DNA of 64,000 nt from Amborella trichopoda (taxonomy: Eukaryota > Streptophyta > Magnoliopsida > Amborellales > Amborellaceae), in NCBI RefSeq assembly GCF_000471905.2, contig NW_006499751.1, forward strand, positions 1,350,445 to 1,414,444, given 5' to 3'. The notes beneath the pieces were generated by a model. That model ran no database searches. It saw only the letters and a program-made list of their open reading frames with translations, and had not been told where the DNA came from. The translations under genes and the position numbers were made by a program. Shown piece after piece: positions 1-11,150 of this stretch. Numbering within the stretch: position 1 is the stretch's first letter; each line of letters begins with the position of its first letter.

Positions 1-389
1 GCGGGATCGTGAGAACTCAAAAATCACAATGTTGTCTTTTTACCTTTGGTTCTTTCATCCTCTGCTTTGCGGGTCCATGAAGAGTCCTCTAGATTCTTGC
101 CGGGCTTTCCTCCTAGAGGGTCTCGACATTTTCCAAGGTTCGTCGAAATCATTTCGATGTTCCATTCATGTCATCCTCCTAAATCTTTCTGAGTTGGTTC
201 TGTTGGGAACCTGCAGGGTGTTGGAGGAGTCTTCATCATCAGCTTGTGCAATATTATTAAAACTTGCAAGTACTTGTTTGTACTTGAGTGTTTTGCATCA
301 AAAGCTTCGTCTTGGAGATTTTTAATTATTATTTTTTTACCCGTGATGCCTTTTCAGGTTTTCACCATGTCCATTTCACTACTCTCCTA
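1..389. other. Unassigned left edge, no gene seen
   Basis: No coding similarity is recognisable here. The sequence is T-rich on the plus strand and runs into the tandem repeats that start at 390. It is probably the downstream noncoding part of the gypsy element whose gag lies at 5482-7140, but no LTR end could be identified. Confidence 0.3.
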
Positions 390-580
390 GGGCCCGAATT
401 GTTTTAGAAGGCACTGGGGCCTGAATTGTTTTTGGAAGGCACTGGGGCCTGAATTTTTTTTAGAAGGCACTAGGGCCCGAATTTTTTTTGGAAGGCAGTG
501 AGGCCTGAGAAGAGAAGGTTTGGCCCGAAGGTCGGAGATAAGAGGGTTTGGCCTGAAGGCCGGAGATAAGAAGGTTTGGT
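390..580. repeat. 28-bp tandem repeat plus 29-bp doublet
   Basis: Five units starting near 391, 418, 446, 474 and 502 share a core of GGCCYGAATT, a T run and GAAGGCACT, with a spacing of 27-28 bp. From about 522 a second motif (GAAGGYCGGAGATAAGA) occurs twice, 29 bp apart. The open frames on the minus strand here are by-products of the repeat. Confidence 0.8.
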
Positions 581-679
581 TTAGGTGCCCTAGACGGGTT
601 TTCACCTGAACCAAGTGGATATGGTGCCAGCAGAGTGGTTTTCACCATATCCTTTATTGGGGCTCTTTTACCCATGACT

Positions 680-870
680 TCGAGGTCACTCCCACCTGTT
701 GATTTTCGCTTTTACTTATGGCACCCTTTGCGGGTGTTTACCATGCCCGGATTTTTTCTCAAGACTCTTTTACTCATGGCTTCGTGGCCATGCTCGCCTG
801 TCATTTTTACTCATGGTGCCCTTTGCGGGTTTTCACCATGCCCCTATTTCTTTTTGTTGGGCGATTTTAC
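680..870. repeat. Degenerate repeat with TTTACTCATGG and TTTCACCATGCCC motifs
   Basis: The motifs TTTTACTYATGG, CCCTTTGCGGGT and TTYACCATGCCC recur at 711-753, 767-800 and 806-846 with irregular spacing. The word TTTTCACCATG also occurs near 359 and 640. This looks like a decayed tandem array continuous with the repeat to its left. Confidence 0.5.
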
Positions 871-1310
871 TCATAGCCCTCCTTTACTTTGCCTATGTCT
901 GCCTGACGCTCTTTTACTTTTACTCGTGATGGTTGCCATCACACTCGGCTTCTCTTCTTCTTCTTTATTTGAGGGGAAACAGGTCATTAATGTAGTGAGC
1001 CTTGAAAGAAGAGTCTTGATCTTGAGAGTATTGAGGATGCAGCCTTGCCTCGGGTTGATTGTAGTAGCTGGTAGGCGAGGCAGGGTGTCTTTTTGCCTCC
1101 TGGGGTGTTGCCTCAAAGAGTAGCTTAATTGTGACCCAGGTGGTTTGTGTTCACGTGGGGTCACTGATAGTGGTGTTCGTGGGAGGTGTTAGATGGTGCC
1201 TATAGTGGTGGAAAGCTAGAGGCACCTATGGGGGGTGGAGTAAAGACGGTGCCCGCCGGGGCGGGTGGGGTGGGGTGGAATGGTGAAGGTACCCATGGGG
1301 GGAGATGGGG

Positions 1311-1650
1311 GGGGGGGGGTGTGATGAAGATGGCACCCACGGGGGGTGGTATAGACAGGTACCCACTGGGGGTTGGTATGAAGATGGCACCCGCAGGGAG
1401 TGGTACCCACGAGGGGTGGTATGAAGATGGCACCCGTGGGGGATGGTATGAAGTGGTACCCACGGGGTGGTATGAAGATGGCACTTGAGGGGGGTCGTAT
1501 GGAGATGGCACCCGCGGGGGGTGGTATGAAGATGGCACCGGCAGGGAGTGGTATGAAGGTGGCACCCGCGGGGGGTGGTATGAAATAGTACCCCCGAGGG
1601 GTGGTATGAAGGGGTACCCGTGGGGGTGGAATGGAGTTGTACTTGCGGAG
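1311..1650. repeat. 24-27-bp G-rich minisatellite (GGTATGAAGATGGCACCC)
   Basis: At least eleven head-to-tail units share the core GGTGGTATGAAGATGGCACC followed by a variable CGCGGGGG-like run. Unit length varies from about 21 to 27 bp, and some units substitute GTACCC for GCACCC. Long minus-strand open frames across this stretch, rich in HTTPRGCHL and SYHPP-like repeats, follow the array and are not genes. A (G)10 run sits at about 1307-1318. Confidence 0.85.
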
Positions 1651-3337
1651 GGTGGAATGAAGTGGTAACCGTGGGGGAAGCATGCTCAGAGAGGTGCCGT
1701 TCAGCTGACGAGGCACCTGCATGTTGGGGCGTGGTATGATAAAGAGTGCCACATGGATGGCGGTGCCTTGCACAAGATCCTTTGGCATGATCTCTTGATG
1801 ACACCAGGCTGGCAGTATGACGGCATGAGATTTGAACGTGACTCTTCGTGAGTAATACCTGGCAGGTGAGGCGTAAGAAGTTTTAAATGTCACACTTAAC
1901 GAGGAGCCATTGTTGTGACATGTGGCCAAGCAGGTGGCCGGGATGGTGCTCGGGAAGCAGTAAGCTTTGTTGAGCCTAAGCCCTTTAAAAAGGGGCTAGG
2001 CAAGAGAGCGTGAGAGCTGCTTTTCCCGTTTTGTGACGAAGTTCCATTTTTTGATGCCCCTTCGTGTGGAGCCAACGTGGAGACTTTATTTTATTTGAAG
2101 AATTTGGTCGGTGAGCGATGCCCGCTGCGGGGGCTGACTGCTTGACGTTGGCCTTTGGGATGTGGCGAGCATTGGGCATCCTTGTGATGGTATTCGCCCA
2201 TGTAGAAGCGATGATGGACTCATGACAGATGGCGAACTTGTTGCTCTGGAGCTCCTCTATTTGTGCGGGACCCATGACGTGAGTCTCGCGACTGTGTATA
2301 AGGCGTTGAGGGCCAGCCACCCTGAATCCCAGCATACCTTTTTAGGTATGATGGTAAATTGCAGGAGCAAGGGCTGGCCCGCGAGTTTTTCTAGCCCGAT
2401 GCCCTCACCGGAGGGCGCGTTGAAGGAGGGGGCGATCTCTGTCCTCTTCAAGCCTTGCTTAAAGAGATGGATGCAACCTCTTTGAAGGAACCATCACCGT
2501 AGGAAGGCGGTGGAATTCTTGAAGGGAAGGGATCGACTTCATAATGGATGTCCATATTTTTTGTGTGTTATGGATTGTATTGTAACAATAAACATGTAAC
2601 CCTTTTTTGTTCATGAAATGAAATCCCCCTTTGCGTTGATTTCTCCTTCTTTGCCTTGTGCCGCTGTTTTGCTGCTCCCCATTCTTGTGCGCCGCACAGT
2701 CCTTATCCCTGTTGGTGATGGGGATAAGGAATGGCTGATGGAATTCCGTTGTGCCCGTGGGGCAACTGTTTCTTGCTGTGTGATGGTTGGGATGCCCTTG
2801 TGGGTTTTCATCCCAACCCTTGGGGAATGCATCATTGCTGATTTTCGCATGTTCCAATGTCATCATTTTTTTTTTCTAGGGAATTGTAGGGGGTCCCGTA
2901 TGTGGGTGACACAAGGATCGAGATTCGCTTGCCCGCGAAGAAAAGTGGTGCAGGGGCGTGCCCTGAGCACACTGAATAGGCCCATGTTGTAGGCAAACCG
3001 AGTGCGGTTGGGTTGCATGCATGAGTAGCGGTAGGCGTGCCATCCCCGATGGGCCGCATTATTCATGCAGAGCAGTTAATGCTGGGCGAGAGAGGTAGCA
3101 TCCATGTCGTATGACTGTTTGATTACATGCCCTTAGTGCTTCCTCAGGACTGAGCATAATCTTTTGCACGTGTGGCATGTCACTTCGCGTGTTATTCGTA
3201 CGCTCGTACCTTCGAGGCATGTGGCGCTTGATCATGCGACGCTTCCATTCACACGCTAGCAGTGCTTTGGTACCCTGCTTCCGATGCTTCGCTTCACGTG
3301 TCATCGGCGTTCCACTACGATTGGAGGGCAAGTCGCC
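1651..3337. other. No gene recognised; probable gypsy 3' noncoding region
   Basis: No frame resembles a known protein. The stretch contains a T-rich segment with AATAAACATGTAACC near 2588, which could be a polyadenylation region, but its orientation relative to a transcript is unclear. It lies between the minisatellite and the promoter of the antisense ORF, which fits the long noncoding tail of Tat-lineage gypsy elements. Confidence 0.35.
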
Positions 3338-3339
3338 CG

Positions 3340-3374
3340 TTGATTGGCTCTTTTGCTGACAGGCTTTATAAAAG
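3340..3374 (+). promoter_or_regulatory. CCAAT-type and TATA-box promoter of the antisense ORF
   Basis: GATTGGC (an inverted CCAAT box) lies at about 3341-3347 and TTTATAAAAGG at about 3364-3374. The first ATG is at 3412 and a longer open frame starts at 3505. Spacing is as expected for a plant RNA polymerase II core promoter reading rightward, opposite to the gag gene of the same element. Function is inferred from sequence only. Confidence 0.55.
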
Positions 3375-3411
3375 GATGGGTGGTTGCTTTTTTTTTTCAC
3401 CTAGGGTCTGC

Positions 3412-4578
3412 ATGCCAAGTAAGAGAAAACACCATTTGTGCCTTCTACTCAGGCCCACTTTTCGACGTTCGCCTCTTTCAAAGTAGCACTTTTGAGTAGG
3501 GACCATGACAACAGTCCATCCTTTCCTTCAGGTAAGGCTATTTGTTTGGGTCCGGACATGTGGCTGGTGCACCATTTTTTACCTGACCCCATTTCTTCTT
3601 TTTGCAGGGGTTAAACATGTGAAATTGGAGGCCCTTCTTGTTTCGCCCTCTTTTCCCATAATTCCACCATCGATCGCCGTCAAAAGTGAAGGAGGAGGCT
3701 CAGTGGTGGACGTGGAGGGCCATACCCCCGTCGTACTTGGGTCACCACAGAGGATGGGGTCAGGCTCGGAGGTCTTTCATCTAGTGCCATCGGGTTTCAA
3801 GGAGCTCGTATCGGAGACACATGTAAGGGAGTCTTCATTTGAGCACAATATTTCGCAGCCCACGATGCTGGTCCTTACGAGTGGGGATGCCCCCTTCGAC
3901 GCCCAGCCCCACGCTTGTGCTAGCCCCATGGCTCTGGCTTCGTCAGTGCCCGATGTTGGGAAGTTAACCGTGAGGTGTATGATCCGAGTGGGTTTTCAGG
4001 GACTGAGAGAATGTGCTCTTCCTGACCTGAAGAGAGGGATTGAGGGTTTTATGGTTCGCGTGGCAAGTTTAGAGGCCGCACACCCTGAAGGGCAAACTTT
4101 TATCCAGCTAAGACAGCGGTCGGAGGACCTCGCAGGTTAGGGATCCGCGGCGGCTCTGAGTGGAACTACCATGTTGCAGGCCCAGGATGCACGTATTGCC
4201 TCTTTTCAGGAGAAATTGGTGAGAGAGCGCACCTGCTTGCGATCATGTGAGGAGGAGAGGGAACGTCTTTCCGCCGTCAATGCCCACTGCCTCGAGGAAG
4301 AGGTTGGCTACTCTCGTCAAATAGCGGCGAAAAGGAATGAGATTTCGTCTCTGCAAGCCCGTGTAGCTTACCTAGGAGTTCGCCGTCAGCAGAATAGGGA
4401 GGCTATGACCAAGAGGTCACGGCGACTAACACGCCTGATGTTCGAAATAGAAAAAAGCCTTGGCACATCTGAAAGGATTGCAAAGAGCATCTCACTTTTC
4501 AAGGCGCAGAAGCATGCGGTATTAGATGATACATTAGCGTTGAGGGAGAAGATGTGTGGCACACTTGACCGCTTTTGA
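3412..4578 (+). pseudogene. Antisense coiled-coil ORF of a Tat-type gypsy element (broken)
   Basis: The ATG at 3412 opens a short frame beginning MPSKRKHH that stops at 3486. A second ATG at 3505 opens a frame to a TAG at 4138-4140, and the same frame continues from 4141 to a TGA at 4576-4578. The C-terminal part (4171-4578) is a charged heptad-rich coiled coil (for example EEERERLSAVNAHCLEEE). A segment with CAG|GTAAGG at 3532 and TTTTTGCAG|G at 3607 looks like a 76-bp intron. Removing it puts a stop just downstream if 3505 is the start, so frame has been lost upstream. Tat-lineage elements are known to carry an extra, often antisense, ORF between pol and the 3' LTR, and this one sits downstream of gag in the opposite orientation. 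The protein has no function I can name. Confidence 0.55.
3532..3607 (+). other. Candidate 76-bp intron in the antisense ORF
   Basis: The donor is CAG|GTAAGG and the acceptor TTCTTCTTTTTGCAG|GG, with a T-rich tract before the acceptor. The 76-bp length is typical of short plant introns. The downstream coding frame requires entry in phase 1, which no upstream ATG now provides. Confidence 0.45.
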
Positions 4579-5481
4579 TGATCTCTCTCCTTCGCTACCT
4601 TTCACCTTTCCCTGTCTCTTTCTCCCTCTTTCTTTTTGTAGGGTCGATGGCCCATTCAGACTTTATAACCTCATTTTCTCATGAATAAGACAATTGTTTT
4701 CTTATCCTTTCACATTTGATGCATCTGAGGTTTCTTCTTTTCGCACCTTTTGTTTTGAATCTCATGTATCGCCTTCTCTAAGAAAGGGGGAGTAATGGCG
4801 AGAACTCAGACGCTCACCGGGAAGGTGTCTGAATGCTTTCATGGGGTGTTGCAGACTCTTGTCAGTGCGCGGTTGTGTTTTCAGGGGATAAATTTAGAGT
4901 CATAGCCCCACGATTGCAGTAAAGCTTGCTTAAAGTCCCGCCCTTGGGACTTGCAGTAGCATGTGCCTTTAGGATCTCGTGCCTGTGTAAGGAGAACCCT
5001 GAGGGGCTCTCGCAATGGTGCACCGACTTTCCTAGGTGAAAAGGACTTGCCTTGGGATGAAGTTGTGTAGGGTAGGTCGAGGGGGTAAGAGCTCTACCTC
5101 GTCTAGGTGTAGGGGAAATCAAGCATCCTAGATCAGCACGACCAGGCTTTCCCGATTGTGTCCTCCTACTTCGGGAGGATGGGCCTCTTGTGTGTGAGGC
5201 GCATGTGTCTCGTCCGCACGGTGAGCCGCATTGCTTCCGGTGCTTTTCGGCTTTCGATAGCCATGATACACTTGCCATGTGCTGAAGTGCTGGAGGCAAA
5301 AGACTGTGCAGCTTGCTAATAGGTCTCCGAGCCCATTTTGTTCCCGAATGGGGGTGAGGACATTGATGGGGTGTGCTGCCCCGAGATGGAGTTTGTTCAT
5401 CAATCAAGGTTATCCGTCCATCTTGGATGTATCCTTGAAGGATGTTTTGGAATCCGTAGCAATGGAACAAGTTGTGACCGC
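4579..5481. other. Degraded spacer between antisense ORF and gag
   Basis: Plus strand 4579-4800 is pyrimidine-rich noncoding sequence with TTTTTGTAG|GG at about 4640. On the minus strand 5480-4862 continues the gag frame with many stops and frame changes; one open piece (5128-5403) contains VLTPIREQNG. No protease, reverse transcriptase, RNase H or integrase motif is visible, so pol appears to have been deleted. Confidence 0.4.
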
Positions 5482-7140
5482 TTAGCTGGTGCACCACAGA
5501 CCTTGGCATTTGTCAGTGTCTCGTTTTTGTTTCTTGAGGGCACAGGGCACAATCATCTCATGCCCCACCGTCACATCGAAAAGAGTAGGGAGCCAGCAGG
5601 GCAGAGGCTCGGTCTCAGCGGCTTCATCGTCCAGCTCCTCATGGATTGGGACCACATGATACGCTTCGGGTGTCTCGAAATCCCTCCTGAGGTCTTTCAA
5701 ATTGATTTGCCCCTTTTTTATCAGGGCTTCGATGTAGTCCTTGAGATGGAAATAGTCCTCCACAGGATGTCCCAGCATTCGGTGGAACGTGCAGTAGTAG
5801 GGATGATCGACCCATTCTGCATGGCCCGACCGTTTGCTGGGCGGAAGGGCCACCATGTCTTGCTCAATCAACATTGTGAGGAGGGTCGGTACCCATGCCC
5901 TTCTAAAATTGTACTATTGATTGAGCTTACGCCTGAACTCTTCGATTTGTTGGTAGCTTGGTGGTAGAGCACCTTGTAGTAGTCTTGCTTTTGAGGTGGC
6001 TGCTATTGTGCCAACCCGTGAATTCGTGGTTACAACCCCCGGGAGGTGTCCAACATCCGTACGGGGCCGGTATTGGGTGTGGGTTGGAAAGCAGTCATGA
6101 CCGACGCGCAAATCAGATTCTTGGACAGACTGGCATGGGAGTCATGCTGCCCCAAAATTGGCCACTTGTTGAGGTTTGGGCTGAGTCTCCATCGTGATGC
6201 TTCAATAGGCTTTCTATTTGGCTGTTTTAGTGATCATTTCTGAGAAAGTGGTGGGGTTGGAAGCCTCAACATGTAGGGAGATTTCTCTCCTCATGTTCCT
6301 GACGCATGTCTGCTCGGCTTCCGCCTCACCCATGGGGTTGCTTTGGCCCATGGAGGTGTCTCTCCACTGCTGGATGTATTGGCCCACTGACTCGTCAGAG
6401 TTTTGGTCCATGGTGAGAAGCTCTACGGTTTGTATGTCTATTTTGGCTGCGTAGATGCATTTATAAAAGAGTTGTTCCATCTCCTGCCAGGAATGGACCG
6501 AATTGGGCGGCAAGCCGGCGTACCATTTGAAAGCAGGCATGACTAGGGTCACCACGAAATGTCAAAGCAGCAACCTGGAGTCTGAGGGCGACTCTTGGCA
6601 GGCAGACATGAAGCGGGCTATGTGCTGCTAAGGTGAGCCCGTGTCATCAAAGGTTGATAACCTTCCTTTTTGATACCCGATAGGGAAGGGAACTTGATCA
6701 ATAGAAGGTGGATAAGGCTTTTGGTACGAGAGGTTGTCCCGTGTTCTTGACACCTGCAACTCTTGGATGCTTCTATTGATCATCCATTGTGCATCCTCCT
6801 GGGTGAACATCGACGGTGAGGCTTGAAGGGCTGTGTCGAGTCAAACATCGGAAGAGGAGGGAGGCTTTAGAGGCCTTAGTGCTTGCGCTGACGGGGGATG
6901 TTGAGGCCTTTCCTCCTCCCCACGTGGCAGTTCAGGGGGAGAGTTGGTCTCTTGATCGAAGGATACCATTGGTAATGTGTCCTCGAGCCCTTTGAGCCTA
7001 TTCAGAATGTTGTTCAAGAGATTCTCAAAGCGGGACCTTGATTTTTCATGCTCGTCTTCGTCTTAGCTTACCATCAACCTCGATAGGTCGGTCTGAATAA
7101 GGTAACTCGAAGGGATGGGTGAAGCTTGTCCTCTTCGTGC
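5482..7140 (-). pseudogene. Ty3/gypsy gag, Tat-like, degenerate
   Basis: Reading leftward, broken frames give MFTQEDAQWMINRS and a PFPIGYQKGRLSTFDDTGSP segment (6810-6628). Next comes a retrotransposon gag domain (6555-6214) with KWYAGLPPNSVHSWQEMEQLF and YIQQWRDTS, then a C-terminal block (5874-5482) with YCTFHRMLGHPVEDYFHLKDYIEALIKKG. This order of a proline-rich lead, Retrotrans_gag and a C-F-H-x4-H block is characteristic of plant Tat/Athila-type gypsy Gag. Several stops and frameshifts separate the blocks. Upstream, 7140-6840 continues in open or nearly open frame with acidic and serine-proline-rich sequence. The protein would have formed the capsid of virus-like particles. No intact start can be assigned. 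Confidence 0.75.
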
Positions 7141-7920
7141 TCCTGTCGGGAACCCCAGAGAGCAGGGGTAGGACTTGCCCCATCAAGGCTCGAGCTTGTT
7201 TGAGGGCTCGGGTGAGTATGGGATCGAGGCAACTTTGGGGTCAGGATGTTGTTGGGCTTGGCACTTGAAGGCCTTAGGGCCCCCCGTCATCCATCGGCTC
7301 TTGAAGGTTTGGCGAAGTGGGGTTACCTTCTTTTGCTTTGATAAAGTTGGAGTGAGCGACGCTGCAGTCTTCACACTCTTCTGTGTCTCGCAGAAGGTGA
7401 AACCGATTCTGGCTGGCGAGGCCCTTCCCGGCAGAAGGTGCCATCTTACATTGGAGGAGGGGAACCTCCATTTCCCTAACTTTCTTGAGCCACAAACCGC
7501 GGTAAACTTTCCACTAAAACCAAAAGCGGGCCCAATCCTATTCTTAGTAGGCCCGATCCGCTGACGTGCAGATGGAGCCAACGATCTCGATCAGAGTGAG
7601 ACACCCGGGAAGATGGAGTTTCGTAGGCAGGAGTGAAGCTCAAAGCCCGCAGGGAGGAAAATGAGTTGACTGGTGGTCACGGGCAATGTCTTCTCCATTT
7701 GGATCCTGGATAGAGGGCCGACTTGCAAACACACAAGGTGGGGAGTGTAAACGATGATGCTTGGAGGAACTTCTTCGAGTATTACGTCGTGACTAGTATG
7801 GGAGCGACGGAGGCTTGTCCCTCTCTGCAACAGGGAATTTCCTTGGACCTGCATGTGTGTGCACGATTCATAGTGGTGTCTGGGATCGCCACGGGGTGTT
7901 ATGACCCAAATTCAGTGTAG
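7141..7920. other. No gene recognised; probable leader of the gypsy element
   Basis: Open frames of about 130 codons exist on both strands (7175-7564 plus, 7183-7581 minus) but neither resembles a known family. The position upstream of gag suggests a leader or 5' LTR remnant. I could not find a convincing primer-binding site. Confidence 0.3.
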
Positions 7921-8112
7921 GTTGAGTTCTTGCCAGCACTGGCCAGCGACAGTTGAGTTGTGGCCAGCACCGGTTGAGTTGTTGTGCCAGCTCTAATTGA
8001 GTTGTTGAAGCAAGCACCGGTTGAGTTGTGGTCAGTGCCGATTGATTTGTTGTGGCCAACGTCGGTTGAGTTGTTGTGGCCAGCGTTGGTTGAGTTGTTG
8101 TGGCCAGCACCG
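7921..8112. repeat. 21-24-bp minisatellite, GTTGAGTTGTTGTGGCCAGC
   Basis: Eight head-to-tail units begin with RTTGAGTTGTTGTGGCCAGCACCG or a 21-bp shorter version of it. The last two units are the most alike. The serine/threonine/glutamine-rich minus-strand frames here (ATTTQPTLATT-like) are read from the array and are not genes. Confidence 0.85.
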
Positions 8113-8640
8113 GTAGGGGTTATACCCAAAGCCGGTCACCTCGATAAACTGAGGTACCATGCCCGCCAAGGAATATCTGGTCCACAACGCTAACATGCAT
8201 CGACCAAAGGCTCTTTTGTTGTCCATCCAAGATAAAAGAAACCCAGACGAAATGGGAATAGTGCCCTAAAGCATGGTACTTGGCCGTTAGACATGCTTGA
8301 TTCTGACTAACGAGGTCCGTAAAAAATCCTTGACTTCATAATCACAAACAGTCCACCCGAGGGTGAGCACTTCGACATGATCCCTCAAAAAGTCTCTTCT
8401 CCCCCTACAGTCTCCACAAATAGACCTGTACATTGCATCCGCACGGCTGAGCATCCTAATTGCAGCATTACGTGAATCTCCTCGGTGTTCACGTGGTCTA
8501 ATAGTTAGGAAGAAAAAAGTAATAAAGCCGAAGGAAATTTTTCGAATGTTGTCCTTCTCGCTTCTTTCGAAGAATAACATTTTCAGGGCAAGCTGTATGA
8601 ACACATTTTTTCAACACCTTGGTCCCTGACGCGGAAGAAA
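8113..8640. other. No recognised feature
   Basis: A 105-codon minus-strand frame at 8604-8287 has no recognisable motif. No repeat partner was found elsewhere in the window. Confidence 0.3.
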
Positions 8641-9902
8641 GAGGAAGCAGGTTAATAAAGCCTCAACATACAGTGGAAATTTCGATAATCTCATAATGGC
8701 CCTAAAATTGGTCAAGATCTTCATAAGAGCTCCAAAAGGCCACCTTCCAAGTTTCATCACAATTAGACATATCGAAGGTAGTGAACACAAAGAAACAGTT
8801 TCAGCAAAATTAGCCTCTAGCACCCTGAAATGGACCCTGTAACTAGAACTCTATTTTCGGTGTATCAAACAGCAATGGGACCACTGCCATTGGATCCGGC
8901 ATGGTGGAGAACCCCTATGGGTTAAGTTTCGGCCTAATCAGGCACTCTAGGACAAAGTTATGGGTAAAATACATAAAAGGGGTAGGCCGCACACTATTCC
9001 CGTGTGGCCACCCTGCACCAAAACACCATTAAAGGTGGTTGTCTTCACAGTCACAAGTAGTAACTTTCGAGGCCTATATCTCACTCGTTCCATGTCGGAT
9101 CGCGCTTAAATTTTGTGAACGTGTTCGTCTCATTAAGACGAGTAGTTCGATACGTGGTATGTCCTGTGACGATGTCCGAGCAGGGAGAAAAACTAGAAAG
9201 AAGCTGCTGATCTGTGAAGACATTGCAAAAAAATCAACAGTAGCACGCCTCATTCGAGCGACCAAATCACGACACTCACATACCCAACCGACGCGAAACC
9301 AATCACATTATGTACGTAAGGTCCGAGGCCATCTCTGGTCCGAAACCCCGCGTATGATGAACGATTTGATTTCACACACAGAGGCGTCTAAGCTGTTGTA
9401 AATTCTGACGGCCAGATTTTAAGATTTCGGCCAAAAACTAGAGACGACAAAATCTTCTTCCGGACACGAAATTGAGCTGCGTTTGTTGCCACGCGATCGT
9501 AACGGCATGCTCAATGTGATTCAGTGAAGAAACCAAAGAAAAAAATCAAGAAATGAGCACACTATCGATCCAAAGTTTTCAAGATTCAAGCAAATTTCAA
9601 GTCTCATGATCATGGCTTAAAACATGATTCATGGTTCGAAGTTGGTATCAAATCAATCGTCATGTCGAGCCCTACAAGAAAATAATTATCTTTTGATCAA
9701 ACGGGCATCAGAGCATATCCGGATCAGTCACGAAAGATCAAGCAAGTTCTTGAGCAGCAATAAGGACTGTTATGGAATTCCACACATTGTTAGGCAGGAG
9801 CAAAACAGTCATTTTGCACCCATTTTTAGAATGTTTTTTATTAAATTAAATTGTAATTATCTTCACTTTTAGGTAGTTTTTTGGCATCCACCCATGTAAT
9901 TC

Positions 9903-9910
9903 TATATAAA
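9903..9910 (+). promoter_or_regulatory. TATA box of LTR-like repeat A
   Basis: TATATAAA lies 50 bp before an AATAAA at 9960-9965. Copy B has CTATATATG at the matching place (about 58204). Confidence 0.55.
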
Positions 9911-9959
9911 CATGCAATGCTCAATTGTAAAAAGGCTAGGGTTCATTCTTCAATCATTC

Positions 9960-9965
9960 AATAAA
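9960..9965 (+). promoter_or_regulatory. AATAAA polyadenylation signal of LTR-like repeat A
   Basis: AATAAA in the context TTCAATAAAGATTTC, between the TATA box and the CT-rich tail, as expected in the R region of an LTR. Confidence 0.45.
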
Positions 9966-9999
9966 GATTTCAATTATTGCTTAAACTCGTGCGTGTCTC

Positions 10000-11150
10000 T
10001 TGGAGAGAGAGAGAGAGGAGAGAGAAGAAAAGGGTCGATACCCCTCAATAAAGAAATTTTCTCTCTCCTCCCCTCTTTTTCTCTCCTCTTTTCTGATCTT
10101 TAACTCTCTTTCCCTCTCATATATATCCCTCTTTCTCTCTCCTCTTTTCCCATCTATCTCTCTTTCCCTCTCATCTCTATCTCTCTTTCTCTCTGCTTTT
10201 TCTCATCTCTATCTCTCTCTTTTTCTCTCTTCTTTTCTCTCTCATCTCTCCCTTTTTCTTTCATGCTTTCATCTTCATCTTTTTCTCTCTCATCTCTCCC
10301 TTTCTCTTTTCTGTTTTCATCTTTATCTTTTTCTCTTCCTTCCTCCTCTGGTCTATCATGTCTCTCTTTCCCTGCTCTTGTTTATTTTCGTTATTCATCC
10401 ATGGCAGACTTCTTGCCGGTGTAATGTCTTCCTGTTTCTGTGATACAAACAGTGAACCAGGCCTTAACCTGGATGGCGGGCCGGGACTCTGTCAAAACTC
10501 TCTCGTCTCTCTTGTGTCCCAGACAGCGAAGTCCATTGCCATCTGTGCTCTCTTTCGTCTCTCTTGTGTCTCAGACGGCGAAGTCCATTGTCGTCTGTGC
10601 TCCACTTCGTGTCTCCTTCTAATATAACCGGCAAACGCTCAGCATCGCCTACGTTTTCTTTTTCCTCTTCGTCTACTACAGTCGGTGAAGTCCTAGCGTC
10701 GCATGTCTTCTCTCCCCTTTCTTTTGACACAGTCGGCACAAGCCTCTTGCCGCCTGTGTTCCTTCTCTTTCTCTTTTCTATCACAGATGGCCGAAGCACA
10801 TCGTCGTATGTGTTCTTTTTCTCTCTTCTCTCTTTGAGTCACAGCTGGCGGAGGAACATTGTCGCTTGAGTTTCATCCCCTCTTTCGTCTATCACAGCAG
10901 ACGCAAGCACGTTGCCGCATGTATTTCTTTCTCACTCAAGTCGTAGCCTGCGGAAGTCGTCGTTTGAGTCTTCTCTCTCCCCATCTCATTGCCGTATGCT
11001 CCTTTCTTCCTCTTCCTTCTCTTTCGTGCTTCTTCTCCTTGCTTTTTCCCCCCTGTTCTTCCTCTTCCTCTTTATTTCCCCTCTATCCTCTTTCGTGCTC
11101 TTCTTTCTCTTTTTGTTCTCTTTTCTTTCTTCTACTCTTTCGGTTGATCA
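10000..11150 (+). repeat. CT-rich tract and palindromic minisatellite in LTR A
   Basis: A short (GA)n run at 10001-10015 is followed by almost pure CT sequence to about 10370. From about 10440 to 10950, units of roughly 50-65 bp alternate pyrimidine-rich stretches with short imperfect palindromes such as CGGCGAAGTCCATTGCCG. CT-rich sequence resumes to 11150. The open frames here are low-complexity by-products. Confidence 0.75.

Noticed and set aside
1216..1929. Minus-strand frames of 120-237 codons with HTTPRGCHL and SYHPP-like repeats
   Set aside because: They follow the G-rich minisatellite and change register with it; not genes.
7175..7581. Overlapping 129- and 132-codon frames on both strands
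   Set aside because: Neither shows a recognisable domain; mirror-image open frames suggest chance absence of stops in a moderately GC-rich leader.
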